From NCBI GenBank assembly GCA_030605915.1, contig JAUWHM010000147.1, forward strand, positions 1 to 8,198: DNA of 8,198 bases. The letters are read 5' to 3'. A program made the translations under genes and the position numbers. The notes below the pieces were generated by a model. It ran no database searches. It was given only the letters and a program-made list of their open reading frames with translations, and was not told the DNA's origin. Below are positions 1 to 5,266 of this stretch, piece by piece. The DNA comes from Nitrospirota bacterium (GTDB lineage: Bacteria; NPL-UPA2; JAGMAN01). Each line of letters starts with the position of its first letter. Positions within the stretch are counted from its first letter, which is position 1.

Positions 1-1105
1 ACTTACCAACTTCCAGACTCCCTATTTCATCCTCAAGACCCATGACCCGGGCCGGATTAAGTGAAGTAAACTTTGAGGCTTGACTGAACGAAAGCCCGCA
101 CTTTTTTACCAGATTTCGCAGTGCATAATTCATGGTCAGAATGCTTCCTACAATGATTTTGCTATCGCTGGTCAGCCTGGCCACATCCTCCTTTTTGGTA
201 GAGAATTCTCTCCCATCCGACATCCTGTATACCCTATCGGGAAGGCCAGTCCCGGCCATAGAATCGGTTATGCTGACTACATTTTCTTCTCCCTTAGCCT
301 TCAGAGTAAGCTGAACCAGAGCCGGATGGACATGCACCATATCCAAGATTATCTCTACTGTCAACTCTTCGGCGATCAAACAGAAATCGGTTAACGCTGG
401 TTCTCCCACCCCTGGCACTCCTGGTTCCCTTTCTCGTGGGGGAACGGCATTGAACAGATGGCAGACATGATTTAGTCCAGCCTCTACTGCTTTCCTGAGG
501 TCGTCTGCAGTTGCAGCCGAATGGCCTAAGGAGGCAACCGTTCCGTTTTCTCTCAAAGCTCTGATCAAATCCAGAGAGCCAGGAAGTTCGGGAGAAAGAG
601 TCATCATCTTAAGACTAGTTTTCCCCTTCCCTATGAGCTCCTTATACTCTTGAGGATCAGGCAGGCGAAGATATTTCTCATCCATGCCCCCTTTTACTAA
701 CGGATTGATGTAAGGCCCTTCCAGGTGAGCTCCCAGGACCCTGGCTTGCCCCAGTTCTTTATCTGCCATCGTTTTCTCAATATCATCCAGAAAGCTGAGG
801 AACTCCTGGTGAGTAGCACTGGCTAGGGAGGGAAGAAAAGCGGTCGTCCCATATTGAGGCTCCAGGGAGGCTATGCCCAGAATATCCCTTCCTGTGGGAC
901 CATATTGTCCTAGACCATGAAGATGAATATCCACAAAACCAGGGAGAACAGGAGCATCCCCAAAATCGAGAACCTCTCCTTGACTGGTAGAAGAAGAGAT
1001 AGACTCACCTACCTTTGTGATCTTCCCTTGGCTAATAGTTAGCTCACCCGGGAAGATGACTTGAGTAGGGGTAACGATTTTTCCCCTAATTATCAACTTG
1101 TTCAA
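1..1105 (-). CDS. nagA: N-acetylglucosamine-6-phosphate deacetylase-like amidohydrolase (C-terminus cut by window edge)
   Basis: NagA removes the acetyl group from GlcNAc-6-phosphate in the cytoplasm, feeding amino-sugar catabolism and cell-wall recycling. One frame stays open for 368 codons, from a TTG at 1105 to the window edge. Visible family signatures are the metal-site HLH (His61, His63), HLEGPYIN with Glu129, SLGHSAAT with His195, CHLFNAVPPREREPG with His216, HVHP (residues 258-261), and ITDSMAGTGLPD with the presumed catalytic Asp281. It ends at GSLEVGK, which in NagA lies some 15-20 residues before the C-terminus. TTG 1105 is chosen because AGGAAG lies 9 nt upstream and the product begins NKLIIRGKIVTP, as NagA proteins do. 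It starts 19 nt after the abiEii-like stop, so it is probably co-transcribed. Odd: the usual KKGAH after the LEGP motif reads VKGGM, so the exact sugar substrate is less certain than the fold. Confidence 0.9.
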   Translation of the reverse strand, partial: MNKLIIRGKIVTPTQVIFPGELTISQGKITKVGESISSSTSQGEVLDFGDAPVLPGFVDIHLHGLGQYGPTGRDILGIASLEPQYGTTAFLPSLASATHQEFLSFLDDIEKTMADKELGQARVLGAHLEGPYINPLVKGGMDEKYLRLPDPQEYKELIGKGKTSLKMMTLSPELPGSLDLIRALRENGTVASLGHSAATADDLRKAVEAGLNHVCHLFNAVPPREREPGVPGVGEPALTDFCLIAEELTVEIILDMVHVHPALVQLTLKAKGEENVVSITDSMAGTGLPDRVYRMSDGREFSTKKEDVARLTSDSKIIVGSILTMNYALRNLVKKCGLSFSQASKFTSLNPARVMGLEDEIGSLEVGK

Positions 1106-1124
1106 GGCATTGTACTTCCTCTCT

Positions 1125-1895
1125 TCATAGGATGTCTTCAAGATCTGTGATATTTGCTGTTAATGCCCGGAAAAGTTGTCCTGTTTCAGAGATTAATTTC
1201 TCTCTCGTCCATTTCCTCTGGCCCAGAGGAATAAATGGATTCAAGTCAGTAATGATTTGTCTCTCACTAAATCTATCTATCTTTTGCTCAATGGTAGCGA
1301 TTAGGCTTTTTAGGGGAATTTGAGTCAAGGCCGCGATAATCGTAAAATTAAAGGGCATCTTTGTTTTCATCATAAACCAGAGGTCGAAAAGGTCTCTTGC
1401 TTTCCCCCGTTCAATAAAGGCTCTCACCTTTTGCCCAACTAAATATTCAGTCTTCACTACCTGGATATTAAAGGAGCGAGGAGAAAAAATACTATACAGA
1501 GTTTTAATTTCGCCTTCCGTAATATCATTAAAGTTTATCTCCATTTTCATCTTGAGGTTCCGCCTCTCATAACTAAACCTTATCTCAAGAAGTGCAGTAT
1601 TTCTCTTGACGATAGAATCGGTAATTTCAGTATCCTTTGCTAGTTCTTCTAATTCAGTCAGAATATCTTTTCCTTTCTTTTCTTTGCTCAGTGAAAAATC
1701 TAGATCCTCTGAATAGCGATTCATATTATAAAAGAGATGCAGGGCTGTTCCTCCCTTGAAAACCAGGTAAGGCTTAAGGGGGGACTGGCTGATTCTCTTG
1801 AGCAACTCCATCTGGATATATTCCCTGACCACAGAGATAATATTTATTCCCCTCGAATTCGCTAAGTTTTTAAAATCGATATCCCTCAGTTCCAT
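1125..1895 (-). CDS. AbiEii/AbiGii-family nucleotidyltransferase toxin
   Basis: This is a 256-residue protein of the AbiEii/AbiGii family, the toxin half of AbiE abortive-infection and toxin-antitoxin systems. The four expected motifs are visible. Motif I is FKGGTAL (residues 46-52). Motif II is RYSEDLDFSL (60-69), with the metal-binding acidic residues Asp64 and Asp66. Motif III is KMEINF (117-122). Motif IV is GKARDLFDLWFM (164-175), with Lys165, Arg167 and Asp171. All key residues are kept, so it should be active. Known members transfer nucleotides, in some cases to tRNA 3' ends; the target here is unknown. It begins 1 nt after the antitoxin stop, with a purine-rich ribosome site inside the antitoxin's last codons, which implies translational coupling. 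Base composition is AT-rich with many AAA/AAG and ATA codons, unlike the NfeD/FloA genes, suggesting horizontal acquisition. Confidence 0.9.
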   Translation of the reverse strand: MELRDIDFKNLANSRGINIISVVREYIQMELLKRISQSPLKPYLVFKGGTALHLFYNMNRYSEDLDFSLSKEKKGKDILTELEELAKDTEITDSIVKRNTALLEIRFSYERRNLKMKMEINFNDITEGEIKTLYSIFSPRSFNIQVVKTEYLVGQKVRAFIERGKARDLFDLWFMMKTKMPFNFTIIAALTQIPLKSLIATIEQKIDRFSERQIITDLNPFIPLGQRKWTREKLISETGQLFRALTANITDLEDIL

Positions 1896-1896
1896 T

Positions 1897-2472
1897 CTAC
1901 TTTCCCTGCAATTTTTTAATTATATCCTTTACTTCCGGTGAATATTTCTTCTTCAGAAAACCTCTCAATTCAGCCCAGTTAATTTTATTCAGGTAGAGTT
2001 CGTCAAAATTCAAGCTCCGTCGGCCAAGCGAGGTGTAATAGGCCATATCCAAAAGCACCTTCTCTGGCGAGGCAATGTAAAAACCCTTTTCAATTTTAAA
2101 ACCAAAGTTGAATAGTCTTTGAGGAAGTTTACTATATGTATACTCTATATCTCCTATTACATATCTTTTACTTCTTAAGGAAGCTGAACTAATTGAGGTG
2201 GGAATTTGAGTAGTCATTCCCCAATAGTTAAGAGCGGATTCGAAGGAGATATAGGAAGGAGAAAGGAGTCTATTACCAATCCGAAAAGGGTTTATCTCCC
2301 TATCAGATAATACATATAAATCTTTCTTAAGCCTTTTTAAGATTCTCTTTTTGACCATTCTCCCGGCAATGACTCTCGTGCTCTCAAGCTCTGATTCCAA
2401 AATGGTTGACAAGTCTCTAATGTCTAAGAAGTCAGCGGAAACCCCTTTTATTTTCTCAAATTTTTCGTACAT
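1897..2472 (-). CDS. AbiEi-like antitoxin / transcriptional autoregulator
   Basis: A 191-residue protein. Residues about 17-57 look like a winged helix-turn-helix ending in a basic stretch (VKKRILKRLKKDLYVL). The rest matches the AbiEi-type C-terminal domain, with LSPSYISFESALNYWGM (70-86) and IASPEKVLLDMAYY (133-146). AbiEi antitoxins oppose the AbiEii toxin without binding it (type IV) and repress their own promoter. The gene order, with antitoxin first and a toxin gene 1 nt downstream, is the family standard. The ATG at 2472 has a GAGG ribosome site 7 nt upstream, and a strong promoter and a candidate operator lie just beyond. The identification rests on the wHTH, the SPEKVLLD-like motif and the partner gene; the family is divergent, so the exact subfamily is uncertain. 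Confidence 0.86.
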   Translation of the reverse strand: MYEKFEKIKGVSADFLDIRDLSTILESELESTRVIAGRMVKKRILKRLKKDLYVLSDREINPFRIGNRLLSPSYISFESALNYWGMTTQIPTSISSASLRSKRYVIGDIEYTYSKLPQRLFNFGFKIEKGFYIASPEKVLLDMAYYTSLGRRSLNFDELYLNKINWAELRGFLKKKYSPEVKDIIKKLQGK

Positions 2473-2491
2473 TTCTCGCCCTCAGGTTACA

Positions 2492-2515
2492 ATAATTAAC
2501 AATAGTGTTTATTAT
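2492..2515. promoter_or_regulatory. Candidate AbiEi operator: 24-bp imperfect palindrome
   Basis: The arms ATAATTAACAA (2492-2502) and GTGTTTATTAT (2505-2515) flank a TA centre. Nine of eleven positions pair. The site would lie at about +3 to +27 of the predicted abiE transcript, well placed for a repressor. AbiEi antitoxins are known to bind inverted repeats at their own promoters. That this palindrome is the site is inference. Confidence 0.45.
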
Positions 2516-2524
2516 CGTATCTTA

Positions 2525-2552
2525 ATTATAACCTATATTTATTAAAAGTCAA
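2525..2552 (-). promoter_or_regulatory. Sigma-70-type promoter of the abiE-nagA unit
   Basis: Reading the minus strand, TTGACT (2552-2547) and TATAAT (2530-2525) are separated by 16 bp. This is one mismatch from the full -35/-10 consensus. Transcription would start near 2518, giving a leader of about 45 nt before the antitoxin ATG at 2472. Confidence 0.75.
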
Positions 2553-2633
2553 GGTATTATATATCTACTGAAGATTATATTTGGTAGAATTACATTGACA
2601 GTTCGTTGGGATTTTGAATCGGCAGCCAGACTA

Positions 2634-2664
2634 AACGAAGCCCCGCTATTAGTGGGGCTTCGTT
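2634..2664 (-). terminator. Hairpin downstream of tRNA-Gln, possible terminator
   Basis: AACGAAGCCCC (2634-2644) and GGGGCTTCGTT (2654-2664) form a perfect 11-bp stem around a 9-nt loop, 5 nt past the encoded CCA of the tRNA. On the minus strand only a short TTT follows the stem, so intrinsic termination would be weak. It may also act in 3' processing, or help separate the tRNA transcript from the abiE promoter about 80 bp further on. Confidence 0.5.
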
Positions 2665-2669
2665 GAAGA

Positions 2670-2744
2670 TGGCTGCTCGGCCAGGGCTCGAACCTGGAAT
2701 ACCAGATCCAAAGTCTAGTGTGTTACCAGTTACACCACCGAGCA
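2670..2744 (-). tRNA. tRNA-Gln (anticodon UUG)
   Basis: A full 75-nt cloverleaf reads on the minus strand. The acceptor TGCTCGG pairs with CCGAGCA over 7 bp. The D stem is GTGT/ACAC with an AACTGGTA loop. The anticodon stem CTAGA/TCTGG has one T-G pair, and its loop CTTTGGA places TTG at 34-36. A 4-nt variable loop follows, then the T arm CCAGG-TTCGAGC-CCTGG, discriminator G and an encoded CCA. The anticodon bases lie at 2711-2709. No clear promoter lies in the 80 bp just upstream, which hold a GC-rich hairpin, so transcription probably begins further upstream. Confidence 0.95.
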
Positions 2745-2777
2745 AAGAGAACCTGCCAATCATCCCCCTCTCTGCTA

Positions 2778-2882
2778 CCTCCCCCTCCGCTTGGGGCAGG
2801 GGAGGGGAGTTGATTTTTGCCACTCTCAGTTTTTCCTCTCCCTGCTAGGGAGAGGTCTCCGAAGGCGACTCGCCGTGGCGAG
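2778..2882. repeat. GC-rich hairpin cluster, probable dispersed intergenic repeat
   Basis: Three hairpins lie close together. CCTCCCC/GGGGAGG (2778-2784 with 2799-2805) has a 7-bp stem. CCTCTCCCT-GCT-AGGGAGAGG (2835-2855) is a perfect 9-bp stem with a 3-nt loop. CTCGCC-GT-GGCGAG (2869-2882) has 6 bp and can alternatively fold as GGCGA-C-TCGCC. There is no convincing ORF. The block sits between the tRNA 5' end and the nfeD promoter, and its composition differs sharply from the AT-rich sequence just after it. It resembles REP/MITE-like intergenic elements; copy number cannot be judged from one window. Confidence 0.5.
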
Positions 2883-2941
2883 ATTGAGGTGACAGGCAAC
2901 TTTGAGATTCTGATAGTATAAAATAACATAACGTAATGAGC

Positions 2942-2964
2942 GCTGTCAATAAAAACTTGACAGC
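2942..2964. promoter_or_regulatory. Perfect inverted repeat across the nfeD promoter -35 region
   Basis: GCTGTCAA (2942-2949) and TTGACAGC (2957-2964) are perfect 8-bp arms around a 7-nt TAAAAAC centre. The right arm contains the plus-strand -35 TTGACA, and the left arm gives the same hexamer on the minus strand. It could be an operator or a shared element of divergent promoters. A minus-strand -10 is only weak (TATTTT, 2925-2920, 18-bp spacing). Confidence 0.5.
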
Positions 2965-2984
2965 CCATTGGGAGGGTGTATAAT
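2957..2984 (+). promoter_or_regulatory. Consensus sigma-70 promoter of the nfeD operon
   Basis: TTGACA (2957-2962) and TATAAT (2979-2984) are both perfect and 16 bp apart. Transcription would begin near 2991, at or beside the AGGAGG that serves the GTG start at 3004. The -10 box overlaps an upstream in-frame ATG (2983), which argues against that ATG as the start for transcripts from this promoter. Confidence 0.7.
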
Positions 2985-3003
2985 GCCGGCAGGAGGAAAA
3001 AGA

Positions 3004-4557
3004 GTGAAAAAAGTGACGAAAGGGGTGAGAGCCACTGTTTCTTTTATGCTTCTCGTATTCTTTGCTTTAGTCCTATTCATTCTATCTTCTGCTATCACTC
3101 CGTCTTCTGCTCAGGATGGAAGGAAGGTTTATGTCATCCCCATTCAGGACCGCAAGATATTCATGGTTGACCTGGGGCAGTCGAGCTTCGTCCGACGGGC
3201 AGTTGAGGAGGCAGAGCGCGACAAGGCGGAAGCAATAATTCTAAGAATAAAGACATTTGGGGGCCGGGTAGATGCCGCTGTTGAGATAAAAGACATCCTC
3301 TTTGAGACGGATATAAAGACGATTGCCTTTGTTGAGGGAAGGGCAATCTCAGCCGGTGCTCTAATTGCCCTTTGTTGCCAATCAATTGTTATGAGCCCGG
3401 GAAGCAGCATGGGAGCAGCCACTCCGGTAAGCCTCTCCCCAGGCTCATTAGAGGGAAAGCCCAAGCCAACCAGCGAGAAGGAAGTCTCCTTCGTCCGGGC
3501 AGAATTTAAGTCAACTGCTGAGAGGAACCACCACCCGGCTAAATTAGCTGAGGCCATGGTTGACCCGGATATAGAGCTTGTTGCGGTACCCATTGATGGG
3601 GAGTTGCGTATATTAACTCCCGGAGAGGTGGAGGAAAAGAAGAAAGAACTTGGAGAAGAGAAGATAAAGATAGAAAAGACTGATATTCCCGAAGGTTTTG
3701 CCAAAGGGAAACTCCTCACGCTTACGGCTGATGAGGCACTAAGATTTAAATTAGCTTCCCATAAAGTGTCAAACCTTGAAGAAATCCTGCCACTTTATGG
3801 ATTTGAGGGAGCATCTCTTGTAAGTGTTGCCATCACCTGGTCAGAAAATTTAGTTCGTTTTCTCACTAATCCGATTGTCAGTGGTCTTCTGCTCACCTTA
3901 GGTATGCTGGGATTGGTCTTTGAATTAAGGATTCCTGGCTGGGGAGTGAGTGGGACGATTGGACTCATCTGTCTTGCCCTTTTCTTTGGAGCGCACTATA
4001 TGTCTGAAATGGCTGGTTGGGCAAAAGTCACTATACCGATTCTCTTCCTTCTTGGCGTGACACTGCTTCTTCTGGAGATATTGGTCATACCTGGGTTTGG
4101 CATCGCTGGTATTGGGGGAATAGTCTTCATTGTGGCCAGTATCTTCCTCACCCTGGTTAAACATCCCCTGCCCACTTTCCCGGGAGCGGCCGAGGAATGG
4201 TGGCAGGCTCTCTACATCGTATCTGGATCCATCATTTGTCTCTTCGTTATTGCTATCTTCCTGTTTCTGTTCATTCCTCAAAGCAATCTCTGGAAGAAAA
4301 TCAGGCACAGGGTCGTCCTCACTTCAAAGGAGGAGGCAGGAGCAGGTTTCCGGAGCACTCCTCAAGGGTGGGAAAATTTTGTGGGTAAAGAGGGAAAGAC
4401 CCTGAGTATACTTCGCCCGTCCGGAAGGGCTATGTTTGGAGAAGATATACTGGATGTAGTCACTGGGGGAGACTTCATTAGTCGGGATGCTCCGGTCAAG
4501 GTAGTTAAGGTGGAAGGCAACAGGATTGTCGTGGAGAAAGTAGAAAAGGAGTCCTGA
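3004..4557 (+). CDS. nfeD: NfeD-family membrane-bound serine protease (ClpP-like domain, TM domain, OB-fold)
   Basis: Long-form NfeD, 517 residues from GTG 3004. The order is a signal peptide (basic KKVTKGVR, hydrophobic FMLLVFFALVLFIL), a ClpP/crotonase-like protease domain to about residue 260, a multi-TM region (about 290-425), and a cytoplasmic or membrane-proximal OB-fold (about 455-515). The likely catalytic pair is Ser116 in AISAGALIAL and Lys169 in EFKSTAE, matching the Ser-Lys dyad described for P. horikoshii 1510-N; MGAATPV follows the nucleophile as usual. Family members work with flotillin/stomatin partners in membrane quality control, and floA lies downstream. Start choice: GTG 3004 has a perfect AGGAGG 7 nt upstream and lies downstream of the -10 box. 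ATG 2983 (GGAGGG 6 nt upstream) and TTG 2968 are in-frame alternatives that add 7 or 12 residues. Confidence 0.93.
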   Translation: MKKVTKGVRATVSFMLLVFFALVLFILSSAITPSSAQDGRKVYVIPIQDRKIFMVDLGQSSFVRRAVEEAERDKAEAIILRIKTFGGRVDAAVEIKDILFETDIKTIAFVEGRAISAGALIALCCQSIVMSPGSSMGAATPVSLSPGSLEGKPKPTSEKEVSFVRAEFKSTAERNHHPAKLAEAMVDPDIELVAVPIDGELRILTPGEVEEKKKELGEEKIKIEKTDIPEGFAKGKLLTLTADEALRFKLASHKVSNLEEILPLYGFEGASLVSVAITWSENLVRFLTNPIVSGLLLTLGMLGLVFELRIPGWGVSGTIGLICLALFFGAHYMSEMAGWAKVTIPILFLLGVTLLLLEILVIPGFGIAGIGGIVFIVASIFLTLVKHPLPTFPGAAEEWWQALYIVSGSIICLFVIAIFLFLFIPQSNLWKKIRHRVVLTSKEEAGAGFRSTPQGWENFVGKEGKTLSILRPSGRAMFGEDILDVVTGGDFISRDAPVKVVKVEGNRIVVEKVEKES

Positions 4558-5034
4558 ATGGAATCCTTAACAGTGCTGCTTCTAATGCTTCTGGGCTTTA
4601 TCCTGCTCTTAATCGAGATGTTCGTCCTCCCTGGATTCGGTCTATGTGGAATCTCCGGATTGGCTAGCCTGGGCTACGCCTGCTACCTGGCTTTTGAAAA
4701 ATTTGAGAGTCCCTGGCCAGGATGGGGGGCGCTCTTAGGAACCATCGCTATTCTCGTCGTCTTTATTGTCCTTTTCCCAAGGACAAAGGCATGGAAAAGA
4801 CTGCGCCTGAATGCTAAGGAAGAAAGCAGTGAGGGATTCCAGGCATCCTCCCCGGGTTTAGAGGAACTGGTGGGCAAGATGGGTGATACCCTGACTATGC
4901 TCCGTCCAGCCGGGACAGCTAAAATAGATGGGAAGCGAGTAGATGTAGTTACGGAAGGGAGCTTCCTTCCTAAAAATACCGAGGTAAAGGTGGTGATGGT
5001 CAAGGGAAATAGGGTAGTAGTCCGAAAGGTGTAG
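4558..5034 (+). CDS. Short NfeD-like membrane protein (TM plus OB-fold, no protease domain)
   Basis: A 158-residue NfeD short form. Two to three TM segments (about 4-26, 30-48 and 57-74) are followed by a soluble OB-fold (about 85-158) with the family pattern of GDTLTMLRPAGTA, VDVVTEGSFL and VKVVMVKGNRVVVRKV. It has no ClpP-like domain, so no protease activity is expected. Its ATG follows the upstream TGA with no spacer, and AGGAG lies inside the last codons of the first nfeD, so the two are probably translationally coupled. Residues 15-158 align with the C-terminal part of the upstream NfeD (shared features: PGFG, a charged segment after the last TM, LRP-G-A, VVTGG/VVTEG, KVEGNRIVV/VKGNRVVV), indicating an old partial tandem duplication. 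In B. subtilis the short NfeD YqfB/YuaF proteins pair with flotillins. Confidence 0.9.
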   Translation: MESLTVLLLMLLGFILLLIEMFVLPGFGLCGISGLASLGYACYLAFEKFESPWPGWGALLGTIAILVVFIVLFPRTKAWKRLRLNAKEESSEGFQASSPGLEELVGKMGDTLTMLRPAGTAKIDGKRVDVVTEGSFLPKNTEVKVVMVKGNRVVVRKV

Positions 5035-5041
5035 TGAGGAC

Positions 5042-5064
5042 ACAATTTAGCGAAGCTAAGTTGT
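5042..5064. repeat. Hairpin with GCGAAGC core after the nfeD pair
   Basis: ACAATTTAGC (5042-5051) and GCTAAGTTGT (5055-5064) pair over 10 positions with one G-T, around a GAA loop. The centre GCGAAGC is the known, unusually stable DNA mini-hairpin motif. It begins 8 nt after the second nfeD stop. No T-run follows, so it is not a standard intrinsic terminator. Confidence 0.6.
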
Positions 5065-5077
5065 ATGTCTGAACTTG

Positions 5078-5133
5078 CCCCGATAGCTGCAAGAAAATTT
5101 AGGATAAATTTTCGCAGCGCTTTGCTATCGGGG
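5078..5133. repeat. Two-tier palindromic repeat, copy 1
   Basis: The outer arms CCCCGATAGC (5078-5087) and GCTATCGGGG (5124-5133) are perfect over 10 bp. The inner arms GAAAATTT (5093-5100) and AAATTTTC (5106-5113) are perfect over 8 bp around an AGGAT loop, with TGC/GCA (5088-5090, 5114-5116) pairing between the tiers. No coding potential is seen. Confidence 0.65.
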
Positions 5134-5140
5134 TAATTCG

Positions 5141-5198
5141 TCCCGCTTCGTAAAAAGTGCCAAAATTCTATCCTACAATTTTGGCACACTCAGCGGGA
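5141..5198. repeat. Two-tier palindromic repeat, copy 2 (opposite orientation)
   Basis: The outer arms TCCCGCT (5141-5147) and AGCGGGA (5192-5198) and the inner arms GTGCCAAAATT (5157-5167) and AATTTTGGCAC (5177-5187) are all perfect. On the minus strand the loop reads GTAGGATAG, sharing TAGGAT and the flanking AAAATT/AATTTT with copy 1. AATTCG flanks both ends (5135-5140 and 5200-5205) as a direct repeat. Confidence 0.65.
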
Positions 5199-5210
5199 TC
5201 AATTCGCACA

Positions 5211-5261
5211 GCGACTTACGCTCCTTTCAATCGCGTAAGCCGCGTGCTCATTGAAAGGAGG
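5211..5261 (+). promoter_or_regulatory. Candidate two-state leader hairpin sequestering the floA ribosome-binding site
   Basis: CTCCTTTCAAT (5221-5231) pairs perfectly over 11 bp with ATTGAAAGGAG (5250-5260), burying nearly all of the AAGGAGG (5255-5261) that lies 5 nt before the floA ATG. An alternative stem, GCGACTTACGC (5211-5221) with GCGTAAGCCGC (5233-5243), pairs at 10 of 11 positions and holds the anti-Shine-Dalgarno strand in its loop. The two stems compete for the same bases, so only one can form. Switching function is inferred from base pairing alone. Confidence 0.55.
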
Positions 5262-5266
5262 TTCAA

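Noticed and set aside
80..394. Plus-strand open frame of 104 codons at the left edge
   Set aside because: It is antisense to the continuous NagA frame, which carries all family motifs.
2595..2623. Plus-strand TTGACA at 2595-2600 as a promoter
   Set aside because: No -10-like hexamer at 16-18 bp, and no plus-strand gene follows before the tRNA.
2915..2949. Minus-strand promoter TTGACA (2949-2944) with TATACT (2920-2915)
   Set aside because: The spacing is 23 bp, too long for sigma-70; the 18-bp alternative TATTTT is weak, so it is noted only as a possible tRNA promoter.
2590..2968. Several short open frames over the tRNA and hairpin block
   Set aside because: They overlap the tRNA-Gln gene and GC-rich hairpins, and their products are compositionally odd with no ribosome sites.
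3144..3719. 191-residue open frame antisense to nfeD
   Set aside because: It lies fully opposite a recognised protease domain and its product is Ser-rich, low-complexity shadow translation with no ribosome site.
4683..5189. 168-residue minus-strand open frame across the end of the second nfeD and the repeats
   Set aside because: It is antisense to the OB-fold coding sequence and enters the hairpin region; no family pattern or ribosome site.
5042..5198. Intrinsic terminators after the second nfeD, or a CRISPR array
   Set aside because: No stem is followed by a T-run, and the palindromes are not evenly spaced identical repeats with unique spacers.
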